64,000 bases of DNA, from contig NC_068979.1 in assembly GCF_016808095.1 (NCBI RefSeq), forward strand, positions 27,051,960-27,115,959, read 5' to 3'. Position 1 is the first letter of the stretch. Every line of letters starts with the position of its first letter. The DNA comes from Vigna angularis (Eukaryota > Streptophyta > Magnoliopsida > Fabales > Fabaceae). Below are positions 1 through 12,202 of the stretch, piece by piece. The notes under the pieces were generated by a model. The model did not search any database. It worked only from the letters and a program-made list of their open reading frames with translations, and was not told the origin of the DNA. A program made the position numbers and the translations under genes.

Positions 1-1250
1 ACCTGATTTTAATTAAATAAAGAATTTAATAGTTACATGTGCGACATGTTATGTAATATAATGAATGCATCTTATTATATTATTATATTATATTAAGTAA
101 TATTAAAGTTTTTTAAAATAAGGTAAAATATATATTTTTTTTCCATACTCGTCATTCATAAATGAATTATAATTGTTTTTATAGAAGATATTTTGATGCT
201 TAAGTCAACATTTCATATCAATAATATTAAATGTGTAATTAATGAGAAATGAATAAAATACTTGACTATTATGCTATTTATAATATAATTTATTATGTTT
301 GTAGATCCTTACTTCGATGGTTTGGACCTAGGTCCAATAGATTGACAAGTAATCGGTTAAGCTACTTAGTGGTAGAAATTATTTTAGATATGTTTAGGTG
401 TAGACACTTAAAATATATTGAGTTGTGTTTTTATGTTATATCTTATTAAAATGAGATCAATATTGATGTGGTTAACGAATACTCCGTATACAATATAACT
501 TATATTATATTATATGTGAAATACATCTTTAAGGAAAAAAAATGTATTTTAGTAAGTATTAGCATTCTTGCACTGACATGTAATTGTAAGTTGTTTGATT
601 GTTTCTCATAAAAATCAAACTAAACAATAAATTAAAAGTATGATTTGATTTTTCTTTATAACAATCCATTTATGTGCTATTAAAAAAATATAAGAACATA
701 TATTAATTTTTTTCACTAATTTTATTCTTAATTATGAGTCATTTGTTGAGCTCAAAGAACATTAAGTGAAATATATTAATATTTTGAACTTTTGAAAATC
801 TAACTTTATTTTTAGAAATAATATTTCGAAAAACGTATTTCTATTATTCATATACACAATCAACGAAATTAAAACCATAAAATTGTAAATGATGAGATAT
901 AGATAAAGTGAATCAAAGCTAATGATAATGTTTTTAAATATCTTTAGTGTCGGAATAATTGTGAATAAAAAACATATAAGTTTATCATAAAATTAATTTT
1001 ATAAATTTAATGAATTGATTAAATTGTATAAAATTTAACAAACGCGCAGAAAAAATTATTACAACACTGTCCATTGCTAATGTTTGAATGCATGTACAAA
1101 ACAAACAAGGGTTCGCTAAAAACTTGTTTCCATGTATTTGGATTAATAATTAAAAGTTAACTAATAATACTACATCAATTAAATGAAAATAATTATATAT
1201 ATATATATATATATATAAAATGTTGGGAACGCAATAAAAGATGCTTGTGT
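1..1250. other. AT-rich intergenic DNA upstream of the endosulfine gene
   Basis: Very AT-rich sequence without a convincing coding region. Short ORFs here have no recognisable protein character. A TA microsatellite lies at about 1192-1217. From about 1250 composition changes to a pyrimidine-rich stretch typical of a plant 5' untranslated region. Confidence 0.6.
1192..1217. repeat. (TA)n microsatellite
   Basis: Uninterrupted alternating A and T, about 12-13 units, just upstream of the probable transcribed leader of the endosulfine gene. Confidence 0.9.
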
Positions 1251-1594
1251 TTGTATTGTGCAACTATTGCTAATTGTTTTGTCTCAGAGTTGCAGTTTGG
1301 CAGTTAAACGTCTTTTCTTCTCTTCTCTGCATCGATTTTCAGATCCAAAGTTTCTCGCGATACGGTACGATATGTTTCGATATCTCGTTCCTTCCGTAGC
1401 TCTTCGCAATAATCTAATCGCTTTCCATGCTAATTTTGTTTGATTCGTTGCTGAATTGGGAGGGGGTATTGATCCATGTTATTTGTATTGGAATCAATGG
1501 GGTCCTTACGATTTTCTGCGAAAAAATATCGGAAATTGTTGGTGTTTCGCTTTAGTGACAATATTGCAATTGTGTGTGGTGTGTAGAGGAAGCA

Positions 1595-3374
1595 ATGTCG
1601 GAGGCTGAGGTTGGCGATGTGAAGCAAAAGGAGGAGGATGGTGATGATTCTTCTAAGAACGAAGTTGACTGTGAAATATCTGTGGATGATCGGAACGCTG
1701 ACAACCCCATGCCCTCGTCCGAGGAGGAGGTAATTGTTATTCAGTGGAATGGATTTGTAAGAAAAAATTCAGCATTTGAGAGAATAAGGTTTTAGTTTGG
1801 GGATGTTAGCTTTGGTTAATTGGTGTGGAGATACTAAAATAAATAAATTGGAACACCCAATTAATTTGGGTCTGGCAGCCAAACATGATAACAATGTCTG
1901 AAAGGCTAAAATATATCTTTGTTTTATGATGATGCTGTGTATTCCGATTCATGTAAAGTTTCATTGTTATAGAAGTGTAAAGTTGTATTCTTCTATGCTC
2001 ACAATCCTATCATTGTCTCGTGATCTTTTCTTTCTGTTTTTGTGGACTAAATGATCAGTATATGTATGAGAAATGTTTTAGACCTATCTATAGTGGGTTT
2101 TGTTATTATTGAATATTGAAATCACTTGAGCATTTGAACATATAATATGGGCTTGTGTTGCTGTGTTCGGGTATCATTTCTGTAAATTTGTTTTTTCAGG
2201 AGCAAGCTATTAAGAAAAAGTATGGGGGGATGCTGCCAAAGAAGCCTCCACTAATATCCAAGGTTGCTAACCATTTCTTATCAGATCTTGCTTCTCCAAT
2301 GCTTCTGTTCCTCCTGCCATCCGATCATCTGTGTGTTTGTTTGAAATGTTCTTTTGAAACTCCTTTTTCTTCTTGGCCAATCTTCATTTTGCAGGATCAT
2401 GAACGTGCTTACTTTGATTCTGCTGATTGGGCTTTGGGGAAGGTATTTTCGGACCTTAGGCATAAGTTAATCATTATAACATGAACACTTATAATTTACC
2501 ATCAGTACATTTTAAACGCATGATGCCTAATATATCTGCCTTTTCTTCTTGATTTTTCAAATAGCAAGGAGCACAAAAGCCTAAAGGACCACTTGAAGCA
2601 CTCCGCCCAAAGTTGCAGGTACAATGCATTGTGAATGTTTTCTGTTCTCTGTTTATATGAAAGTCAGTGACTTTATTTTGCTATATTGAGGGTGCTTTAC
2701 ATAACTGAGGTAATTTCATCTTTGTTTATCGCTTCCCTTCATGTCATTTTTAAGTTCTTTTCCAATAATTATTCAAACCTCCAAATAGATTCAGATTAAA
2801 TTGCAGAACCATTATGTTGAAGAATCAGTTTTGCTGTTTGGAGTACATCTTTGCAATGCTGCAAATGTGCTAAGTGCTTGATGCAATTAACTTCGATGGG
2901 AGATAGTGTAATAGTCATTCTAGTTCCTTGTATTGCAGTGAAGGTTTTTATCGAAAATTTTGGGCTGAACAGGGAACAGGATTCATTATTCTTACATGTT
3001 AATAAAATAATGATTGATCCTCTACATGACTACATATGCATTGCAGTAATGTTGCTATTCTTATAGTTGAAATTTGAATGAATTTTGTTGACATTGATTT
3101 TTCTGTTTTCTTATCTTGTTGGGGTCGTACTTATATTGGTAATCAGCCAACACAACAGCACGCTCGTTCAAGACGCTCAGCTTATGCTCCAGCAGATGAT
3201 AGTGAAGGTACTTTCTTTTTGTTCCAAAAGTTCAAATCTGTGTTAAAACTTGAAAATACTGAAGGTGTCTCTGTTTTGACAGGTGAGGGCGGCCACAGTA
3301 ATACATCAGCAGAAGAAGAGAGTGCCACTGAAGATGTTGGTGGTGATGCTCCTCAGGAACAAAGCCACCGTTAG
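1595..3374 (+). CDS. Endosulfine/ARPP-19 family protein (six exons)
   Basis: Exons read as 1595-1729, 2200-2262, 2395-2442, 2565-2618, 3147-3207 and 3283-3374. All borders are GT-AG, and joined they give 150 residues. The N-terminus (1-45) is acidic. Exon 2 encodes a basic KKYGGMLPKKPPL segment. Exon 3 carries FDSADW at residues 73-78, the plant form of the FDSGDY core of ENSA/ARPP19; Ser75 is the expected phospho-acceptor. In animals and yeast, Greatwall/Rim15-type kinases phosphorylate this serine and the protein then inhibits PP2A-B55; that this plant protein does the same is inference. The tail is rich in Glu, Asp and Ser. An AG directly before the leader at about 1587 suggests a spliced 5' untranslated region. 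No partner gene is adjacent. The family call is firm; the exact paralogue is not assigned. Confidence 0.93.
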
Positions 3375-4760
3375 TAGCGCATAGGTTTGACCTATAATTT
3401 TCCATTTGACACAGTGATTAGAGTTGCTTGTGCTAAAAAACTAGAAGTTGGGGTTTTGAAGCAGTCGTAACTATGAATTAGATATAACTCTTCGCAAGTA
3501 TGGGATTATATTATATGACGTGCTAGAATTGCATTGAGAGATCTTGATCTCTACATTCATTTGCGAAGGCACGATTGTGCCATTTGTAACATTTGACATC
3601 TTACAAAATATAATCATCTGCAATAAGATTGGATGTGAAACTTGACAATAATTTGTTTGTTAACTATCAACATGTAATCATATTCAAGACATATATGAGT
3701 AACTGATAAACAGGCCAGAAGAGTTATGTTGAATCAACAGTAAACTGATAATCATGTTGGTTTTGTCAGAAGGATTACCAAAAGACAACAGTGACATTTC
3801 TATAAAACCTACTTACTATGTTGTCCATGATCTCTGATTCATACTGATCCACTAATGTTTCAATTTCTCATTGCGTTGTTTTTAATGGTCCATCTTCACA
3901 CACCGACACTGTGTTGTTGCGACTGACATGTGTAGGTATCATGAGTGAGCTGCACCAGCATTTTATAAACGCTTTGCATGGGTTCGTTTACCCAACAATA
4001 TTTTGCTAGGTTTAGTTTACGACAAAGGCTAAGATGGAAAATCATGGTATCTTCTTTACCGGGAATCCCTTTCTTACTTGTACTTAGATTCATCTTGCGA
4101 ATATGCAATTATCGTGCACCATTTTCGCAAGGTTTTTTCTTTTACTTCTCCCTTTTCCCTCCTTTCTCTTCCTTCCTCCATTTCGAACCATCCTCCTTGC
4201 TTCTTTCCTTCCCTCTCATTTTTCATTCATTTTCTCTCTTTTTCTCTTTTTTTTTTCTTTCGTGTTCATCATGGAGACGCGGTGGGGTTGGAGGGTCGTG
4301 GAAAAACACTTTTTATGGTTGGGTAATTTCCGATGTGGTGGTGATGAGATCGCCGGAAACAGTGAAAGGAGAAAGAGGAAAGAGACTAAGCAGGGGAGAA
4401 GAGGGAGAGAAGGCAATAAGATAAGGAAAACTTTAGTTTTGCCTGAAAAATATATCTCTAGGAGGAAGAAGTTTAAATATGATACAATGGGTAGGGTGTC
4501 TCCAGAATCATGCCCTCAAATCATGCTACAGGAGTCGATGACGAGAACAATGTCTTCGTGGGTGAGGAAAGAGCATTCAACGATCATAACCTAATAGCTT
4601 TTTAAGTTTCTTAATACATTTGGTTTCTTTATTTCGGTTTTGGAAGTAGAGTTTTTTTGTTTTTCTTTAGTTTTGAAAAGGTTTCTATTGACTTTATAAA
4701 TTTTTATATCCAATTTTACATTTTTTTTACCCTTTATCTCCTTTTCTTCTTTATCAATAC
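3375..4760. other. 3' UTR and intergenic DNA with a polypyrimidine tract
   Basis: The first few hundred bases are presumably the endosulfine 3' untranslated region. About 4120-4260 is almost pure pyrimidine on the + strand and creates hydrophobic spurious ORFs. The longest (4103-4594) has no recognisable domain and no coding-like composition. Confidence 0.5.
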
Positions 4761-4769
4761 TAAATTTTA

Positions 4770-5010
4770 GGTTTAATGTTTCAATAGGTACCTGTTTTCG
4801 TCCAGAATCTCAAATAGGACCCTTTCTTTTTCGGCGTTTCAATTGGGTCCTTATTTTTATAAAATTGAATCAAATAGGACCTTTCCATTAAATTGATGAA
4901 ACGACGTTAAGTATTGTATCACCTGATATGCTAACAGTGTTGTTTTTAATACACATGTCATTACGTGAATAAATTCTTTTATTTTAAATTTTGAATTAAA
5001 AAATTAAATT
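4770..5010 (+). repeat. Left terminal inverted repeat of MULE copy 1
   Basis: The reverse complement matches 6200-6407 with scattered substitutions and small indels, ending in an AT-rich segment that contains TTTTGAATTAAAAA. The inner boundary is approximate. Confidence 0.85.
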
Positions 5011-5079
5011 AAAATAAGGGAAATTCAATTAGGGCAAAATTGGCAATTCAATTACAGAACCCCATTCTCTCTGGAAGTT

Positions 5080-5968
5080 ATGATAATGTATTCCAGCAAC
5101 GTCTCCTCCTTGGACCCCATGTTTTTCGGCACCAGTCTACAGCCACTCCCCTCTCAACCCTTCCCTTTTCCGGCACCAGTCTGTAGCCAGTCCCTAAAAC
5201 CGAATCATCTCAACCTTTCAAATTCTTCCCCCAATACCATCCCACCCCCCTTTCTCCGCCTCCCGCAGCTCCGCTCCCCGACGGTGGTCGTCGACGGAGT
5301 CTAACTCTGATGTTGAGACCGCCGAAGCCGGCGAGGGAAGTGCCGACGCGGAGGTTGCTGTCGCGCTTCCAGATTTTGTAGGTGTCGGAGGGGGCGATCT
5401 TTCATGCGCTTAGTGTTCGCAAATTTGGGGCTTTTGTTTGCAAGGTTGCATGATAGTGGAGACGAAGGAGGCGAACTCCGGTGCTCCAGTGATAGCGGCG
5501 CCTGGTGACGCAACGAAGGTTGATGGACAAACCCGATTTGGGGGTTCTCTTTGCTTCGAATGCACGCTGGATTTGAACCAGTCAAAGAAAGGGTAGAAAA
5601 TGATCGTTCCAGTGAAAAATCTAATTCTAGTTCTCCTGGAGATGTTTTAGGTCTTGGAAATTATGGTTCTGATGCTGATGATGAAGACAATGAAATTGAA
5701 AGTTCCAGTGTGCCAACTCCTGCAAAAGATGCTGCTTACCAGTCAGGGATTAAGCAACCTTTGTTAGATACACATGATATATCTGTTAATGGCATTTCAC
5801 AACTTCATGAGCATAGTAGATATGAAACTAATTTTGTGAATGCTCAGATCAAAACCATGTCTTTACCATCCAATGTTAGAGGACTGAGGTTTGGAAGAGG
5901 GAATAGAATAATAGGAAGGGGTAGGGGGAGGATGATTCAGAAAGAAGACCTGCAGAATTCAACACAGT
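5080..5968 (+). pseudogene. Captured host sequence inside MULE copy 1; unidentified acidic, RG-tailed protein fragment
   Basis: From about 5560 a frame stays open for more than 130 codons until the sequence turns pyrimidine-rich near 5968. It reads as a hydrophilic protein part: an acidic patch GNYGSDADDEDNEIESSS, then VPTPAKDAAYQSGIKQP, later AQIKTMSLPSNV, and a Gly/Arg-rich end with repeated GRG. The style is that of a nuclear or RNA-binding protein; I cannot name the parent gene. The upstream part (5080-5550) is GC-rich and Pro/Ser-rich in several frames, as in a captured 5' region. No start codon with good context and no introns are apparent, so this is a captured fragment rather than a working gene. 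It could be transcribed. Confidence 0.6.
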
Positions 5969-6199
5969 TTAAGTTTATGTATTTTTTTTTCCTTTATATT
6001 CTCTCCTTCACTCCCTTCCACGGCAACCCCTGCCTCCACCGAACTAGTCCAACTGTGGCCCTCTCCGGCCGGCCAAAATCATCACCGGCGACGCCCTCCG
6101 CCCTGGAAGTGCCACCACACACCATCGTTCCAGCTTCTTTCTTTGCCCTTAATTTTATTTTATTTCCAACTTTGCCCTTTCAGCACTATTTATCCTTCA

Positions 6200-6407
6200 T
6201 TTTTTAATTCAAAAATTAAAAAAAAAACACAGTTTAGTCATGTCAGCATGCCACGTAACACCCTATTTAACGGTGTTTGATTAATTTGACGGAAAGTCTT
6301 TATTTGATCCAATTTTACAAAAATAAGGACCCAATTAAGACGCCGAAAAAAAATAGAATCTATTTAAGATTTTGAACGAAAATAGGAATTTAAGGAGACA
6401 TTAAACC
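6200..6407 (-). repeat. Right terminal inverted repeat of MULE copy 1
   Basis: Inverted partner of 4770-5010, including AAATAAGGACCCAATT and the terminal CATTAAACC. The 9-bp duplication TAAATTTTA follows immediately. Confidence 0.85.
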
Positions 6408-6416
6408 TAAATTTTA

Positions 6417-8612
6417 TTTGCCAGGGGGTTGTTGGGGGTAAAAGAACATTTCCTTTTTTGAAAATACATATCAACAACCATCATGTCAAATAGAAAAAGA
6501 GAAGATATGAATGGGTATGTCGGAGTAGGTTAAAGACTTGACATAAATTCAATTTTCCTTATACGAAAAGATAGATTTTGAGGAATTTTTTTCTTCTCCA
6601 GATTAAACCTAATTCGAAAAAAATATCCAAAAAGAACCTAATTTTACTTTATTTTCATGATTATAACATTTTATGTATGAGATAAAATCATGTTAATAAA
6701 ACCCCATTTTTGAATTCAAATATTTTAAAATAGAAAATATTATTTATCGCAATTAATATATTGTATTAAATAATTGCTTAAATGATATCATTTAATTTGG
6801 TAATTTAGAATTTGATTTTTGAAAATTTGAATTTCAAACTTTGATCGAATGTTATAAAAAAAAAATCAGTTTAAAATTTGGTTTCAAGAAAATGTAATTT
6901 CTAAAATTTGGATTTTTAAAAAGTGATTATTTTAAAAAATGGTTTAAAATTATTTTTCCTGAAACTATTATTTAAAAAATAATTATTTGAAATATAACAA
7001 TTTAGAAAAAAACTATTTGAAAAAATGATTATATACAAAAAAAAATTGCTTTAAGAATAATTTATTTAGAAAAAAGATATAAATAAGAAAAATTTATTAA
7101 CGAAATTAAAATTTATAAGTTGTTGATTTTTGAACACAAGACATAATAATTAAAATATTTATTAATTATTGTTGAAAATAATTACTGAAAGAAAAGTAAA
7201 AATTTATGAAAATAATTTTTCCACAAAAAACACTATTCTCTATTTTTATACTGTTGTTATTATTATGATCATTTTAATAATTATGTATGTGATTAAAAAT
7301 AAAGTTTAAAATTATATAAATAAAAAATTGAAAATTAACTTAAAATATTTTTAAAATAGGATTTATTTTTACATTTACAGTATTTATTTAAAAATAAATA
7401 ACTATTAATATTATATATTTTAACTTAATAGAAAACTAACTAATTACTTCTCTAAATACTCGATTTTTTAATAAATTAAATTTCCACGTTTTTTTATTTT
7501 CCAATTGATTAGTTCTTAAAATAATTACAGTAACATTTTATTTTTAATAGTATAAAATTATTAAATAAAATGTTACAAAGATGATAATTAACAAGAAAAT
7601 CTAAAGATTTCTTAAAGACAAGGTTTACACCTAATTAACGAACATCTAACTACGTCGTTGTTTTGCCGTCCACCCATGCTAGATCAATTGGAAGGACGTT
7701 CCCCACAACTCACACCATTTAAGATGATCATTCCAAAAAAGAAAAGAAATACACACATAGACAAATGATAGCAATCCTCTAACTAGGACAATCCAAATAT
7801 AGAAGGAACCAAGCCATGTATGCATGGTTTTGGAATGCGAAAATATGGTGGTGGGGAGTGGATGAGTGTGTCACAGTTTTAGGTGTTTATAAGGTGTTGG
7901 ATGATGTGTTTAAGGGTTCTTTAAAAGATGTTGGGTCAACTCTTAAAGGAAGGTGGCGACAAGAGGTCACTTGGGTTGGTCTAGCTTAGGATGACCTTAC
8001 TAAGAGTATAAGTGCACAAAATGACAGCATAACATTACTTTATTTGAAAGGCGATTACATGAAAGAAAAAAACCTATATTTACAGGCTAAGGTGTCTCAA
8101 AATGGGCAGGAACTTTAACCTAAAAGAGTTACCTTGATTGGCTTAGAGAGCAAGGAGAAATCCTCTCCAATAGGAGGGAGACAAGTAGTAAAAATCCTCT
8201 CAAATGAGAGGGTGACATGTGACCACTACCTATGGAAAAACTCTTCATTCATAAAGTGAAACATGACCACTAACTAAGAGGAAAAGCTCTCCAATATGGT
8301 GCCTCCACATGTCAAGGCCAAATTGGTCCCTTGGTCTTCAAGCTTGGCCAAAAATGTTGACCACTTGATCAACTTTCCCTAAAGGATGTCCACCTTGGTC
8401 AATGTTGGGCTTAAGGTCCAATGTTGATTTAGGTGGTCAAAACCCTACTTTACTTGACCTAAAATACAAGGCCAATTAAAATGCTACACTACTAGGCCTA
8501 AATACAAAGCCCAAAAACTATTCAATGATGGCCCAAGAAAAAAGAGCTTAACTTTGACTTCACCTTCTTTGGTTGACTTTTCTTGTATTTGTTTGGTCAT
8601 GCTTCTTATGAT
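6417..8612. other. Intergenic DNA, AT-rich then TE-like
   Basis: 6417-7640 is extremely AT-rich with nothing recognisable. 7640-8612 has more balanced composition and several degenerate internal duplications, such as the paired CCTCTCCAATAGGAGGG and CCTCTCAAATGAGAGGG hairpin-like segments at about 8160-8215. It looks like decayed transposon sequence, but I cannot assign a family. Confidence 0.4.
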
Positions 8613-9012
8613 TGAAGTACTTGAAAAACACTATAAGGGGGTTGAAGAATGTTAATGGAAAAATTCTTTTCGTAACCCTTTTGATATAACATGTGATCAT
8701 GCTCTGAATGTACCTTATAAAAGCTTAAACGCTCGACTTAATATAAGTTGTAAACGATAGTTACTTTTGACGTGCTATTTAGAATGCACATTATAGAGTT
8801 TTATAAGAACTTCCTTAGTTGAAGAATAATTGTTTAGCTTGGAGAGTTCTTGTATTTAAAAATAAAAGCACAAATGTATGTTTTTATAAGAGAAGCGTTT
8901 AGGTAAGAGAAGAGATAAATACACAATTATTTTTATATTGGTTCATTATAACAGAGCTACATCTAGTCTCATCCGTAGAGGGCTCCACTATCATCTTCAC
9001 AAGATTACAACT

Positions 9013-9235
9013 GAGTATTCTCACCACTCCTGGTCTGAGTATTTGCACCACTCCTGATACTAAACTACCGCGCCAATATTTCCCTTAAGTATTCGCACCA
9101 CTCTTGGTACTAGACTACCGCGCCTAGATTTCCTTAGTATTCACACCACTCCTGGTACTAGACAATCTCCCCTAGATTTGCTTGAGTATTCGCACCACTC
9201 CTGATACTAAACTATCGCACCGAGATTTCCTTGAC
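9013..9235 (+). repeat. Minisatellite of about 49 bp inside the dispersed repeat
   Basis: The core AGTATTCGCACCACTCCTGG recurs at about 9014, 9038, 9088, 9136 and 9185, with small variants. The last four are 48-50 bp apart and are separated by a TACTAAACTACCGCGCC-type spacer. The copy at 61.6-61.8 kb has the same motif with different spacers. Confidence 0.85.
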
Positions 9236-9387
9236 TCAAACGAGTTCAGTTGCAAGTGTTTTAATTCTCTCCAGAATTGCAATCAACGATTACTTACAAG
9301 TCGTTTAGACTATTACTCTCGCAAAGAGGATTTGAATACAATATTAAGCAGTCTAAACACTCACAAGTGTTTCTCTCTTTTCTTTCT

Positions 9388-9409
9388 TTCTCTCTCTCTC
9401 TCTCTCTCT
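9388..9409 (+). repeat. (TC)n microsatellite
   Basis: About eleven TC units within a longer pyrimidine tract in the dispersed repeat. Confidence 0.85.
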
Positions 9410-9694
9410 TACAATCAGTAAACAATACAACAATGAAGCTTGAGAGTGTTTCTTTTCTTCTCCTTTTCTACTCAGATATGATCTTTTTCTTGAGCTCTTT
9501 CTTTTCTTTTCTTTTGTACGCTTCTCAGGAAAGAAATCTCGTTGTGAAATTTTCTTGTTCTCTTGTTTATCCTCTTGATTTCTATTTCGAAAGCTCTTAT
9601 ATTTAAAGGCTCCTTGAATAAATGTTCGTTAGACTTAGCATTTGCCTTGATTTTTGTGTTTTCTCTTTCTTCGTGTACAACAAGTCATTGGATT

Positions 9695-10430
9695 AGAGCA
9701 TGCAAGTTTTTTTAGTACTTTGCTTGAAGTAGGTAGTACGTCCTTTTATGCATGACTTCAAGTGAAGAATATTGTGTGAATATCTTTTTTGTCTCTAACG
9801 TTCATTTTCTGATATTTGATCTGAAGCTATGCAGATGTGTGTAGAATAACTTATCTGCAAAGAGTAGAGTAAATTATGCATGCACTAGATACGTCTTTTC
9901 TTATCACTTTTGTTATTTTTGAACGTTGAATATTTAATGTCATTTAATGCTTGCTCAAAACAACAAAGTGCTTTTTTTATTTCCTACCATTAAGGTAGCA
10001 TTTGACAATTAAGCTTTTCTTTTAAATATACCAAACATTGAGAAAAACTTCATTGTTGGACGAGGTATCATTTTAGCTCATGGTATCGTTTAGGCCAGTA
10101 AACGCTTCTTTTGATTCTTGTCTCTTCTTTAGATAGATAGTGTTTAACTTGTTGATATTTTCTTTTATATTTTATCTTTTAGTCTTTTAATCTTTCAAAG
10201 TGTTTTGTCAAATTCATCGTTTTGACATTGTTTGTTTTCGAGAGCTAAATTGAATATCCTTGGGTACGATAAGCTTTCAGATTATTTTCTCGTTTTAATG
10301 TTATTTGGTTAAACTTCAAAACATTAGAGCGTTTAGGCGCATAAATGATTTTGTCTTAACAATGATGAGACTTCTTCTCTATGTGGTGAGTTGAGTTTTC
10401 ATTACTTTTAGGTGACTTTTAGTTGCCACA
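9695..10430. other. Intergenic DNA, nothing recognised
   Basis: T-rich sequence between two transposon-derived segments. No ORF of interest and no repeat that I could match within the window. Confidence 0.4.
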
Positions 10431-11620
10431 ATTTTAATTACAATCAACCAATAAGTAACGAGATCATTATTAACTCATAGGTATCATTATTAGTTTAAGA
10501 GGAATGCAATTTCAATTAATCATATGTTGTAATTTTGATGGCTTAAGCTTTTATATAAGCAAAACCATTTTGATTAAATAGAGAAGAAGTTGAGTTTTAT
10601 TCGAAAATCTTAGAGTTTATCTCTTTTATCTTAGTGAGAGTTATTCTCCCAAGTTCTTGAGTAATTTAAGATCCCCTTGGCTATATTAAAGGACTTTCTC
10701 ATCCTTTGTGTCTTGCCTTCCGTGAAAAGAGTGATTTTTTTCTTCCACCTTCTAGACAATTTTTTTTATGATCATAACTTTGTATCAACTGGACCAAATT
10801 AAGTGGTTTTTTAGCCTAAATTGAGGTTTAAAACGAGAACTTTCACTTTATTTTTGAATCACCTCAATTGGAGTCTTACATCTCTAGATATTAATGTTTC
10901 CTAAATATTGTCTAAACCAAATGTTTGAGCCACTTTACGATCTACCTTCCCATTAATTTTCCAAATTTTCCTACAAAGTTTTAACCCTAAAGATGTTAAA
11001 CCCTAAAGATGCTAACTTTTGGTTGCCATGATTTTCAGTTACAAAAATCCATTAAGTAGTGGGATCATTATGAAACAAACCATAACTAACTTTTGGTTGC
11101 CATGATTTCACATGTGGTGGCACAACGATTTCATGGCAGTTTGTGAAACAAACCATAATAATAACATTGTTAAAATCATGGAAAATTTTAGCATTATATG
11201 AGGTAAGTCATGAATGTGTTTGGTTAAGGTTTATTATTCAACATGTGTGACACACTTGTGGTCTATCATTGGGAAAATGGAATCAATAACCATATATGAA
11301 GTCAATAATGCTTTATTCAATTGAAAGGGTTATATAGAGATCCAAAAGTTTTGTTCATGTGAGAATTTGACAGATTTATTTACAAAGTCTTTGTCAAGGA
11401 GACCTTTTGAATTATTGGTTCACAAGATTAGACTCTGTCATCTTAGTGATGTGAATTTACATACGAAGGGGGAAATAAAATATATGATGAACAATTGAAG
11501 AATAAAGAATAATGTACTCTTTCCTTTACTATATTTTTATCCCAAAAGATTCTTCCTAATAAGGTTTTAATGAGACACATTTTCTAGTCAATATACACCT
11601 AAGAGGGAGTGCTATTAATA
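10430..11620 (+). mobile_element. Decayed Ty1/copia retrotransposon remnant
   Basis: 11361-11478 reads as the C-terminal end of a copia RNase H: ENLTDLFTKSLSRRPFELLV, then HKIRLCHLSDVNLHTKGE. It is followed at about 11600-11610 by a purine run AAGAGGGAGT, the usual polypurine tract just before a 3' LTR. The segment 10520-10740 has the character of an LTR R-U5 region. Gag, protease, integrase and most of the reverse transcriptase are gone, so this is an internally deleted relic in the + orientation. Confidence 0.7.
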
Positions 11621-11639
11621 AACGGTGTCCATTGTTTTG

Positions 11640-12195
11640 CTACAATTACTTTTTATGAGGTTTAACTATTTTTGTTAACCTTTGAGTTGTATCCTTTAAA
11701 ATATAACTACGACTTAAACTATTATATTACACAAACTTAAACTATATTTAATTGATTGTTATATCTAAAGATTGATACTTGATTGATCATATACTACATT
11801 TTATAGGAAAAACTATTATTTGCATAAGCTTGAAGTGACTAAACAACATATCACATATATAACACCAATGTACCATAATGATTTAATATATCAATGGTCC
11901 TAAATAAATTAAAACAAACACTTGTCAAACCAAGTCTTACTTTTAGAAAGTCAATCTGATCTCATTAGTTTAATATTCTTTTAGTATATAAAGAGTCTTT
12001 AAAAATTAAACATCTTATTAAAAGTATTTTAAAAATAAAACATAAATAATAAATAATAAATTTTCTATTCAATTTATTACAATAGAAAATAAAATTCATT
12101 CTATTAATTGATTACTAAATTTCATTAAAATTTACTAAAATAAGAAAATCAAATGACGTGAGAGCCAATAACTTGAAATATTTACTATCCAAAAA
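11640..12195. other. AT-rich DNA upstream of the gyrase gene
   Basis: No coding region or repeat recognised. The composition shifts to GC-richer promoter-proximal sequence at about 12195. Confidence 0.4.
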
Positions 12196-12202
12196 CCGGG
12201 AC

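Larger units (their letters stand above)
4770..6407. mobile_element. Non-autonomous Mutator-like element (Pack-MULE type), copy 1
   Basis: Element of 1638 bp. It starts GGTTTAATG and ends CATTAAACC, and is flanked by the perfect 9-bp duplication TAAATTTTA (4761-4769 and 6408-6416). The terminal inverted repeats are about 200 bp or more and share the landmark TTCGGCGTTTCAATTGGG (mutated to TCTTAATTGGG on the other arm). A 9-bp duplication, long inverted repeats and a terminal G are hallmarks of the Mutator superfamily. No transposase is encoded. The interior is GC-richer than its surroundings, looks like captured host sequence and includes a long open frame (separate entry). A sibling element with different cargo lies at 53300-54840. 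Confidence 0.9.
8613..9694 (+). mobile_element. Dispersed repeat, copy 1 (LTR-like, about 1.1 kb)
   Basis: Shares its full length, by eye, with 61243-62257 in the same orientation: both begin TGAAGTACTTGAAAAACACT and run to GTACAACAA near the end. It contains a short minisatellite and a CT microsatellite. No coding capacity is seen. Non-coding, about 1 kb and dispersed, it is most simply an LTR or a non-autonomous LTR-element fragment, but neither ends nor duplication could be defined. Confidence 0.65.

Noticed and set aside
4103..4594. 163-codon ORF on the + strand
   Set aside because: It is driven by a polypyrimidine tract (Leu/Phe/Ser-rich half) joined to a basic, low-complexity half; no domain, no splice signals, no homology recognised.
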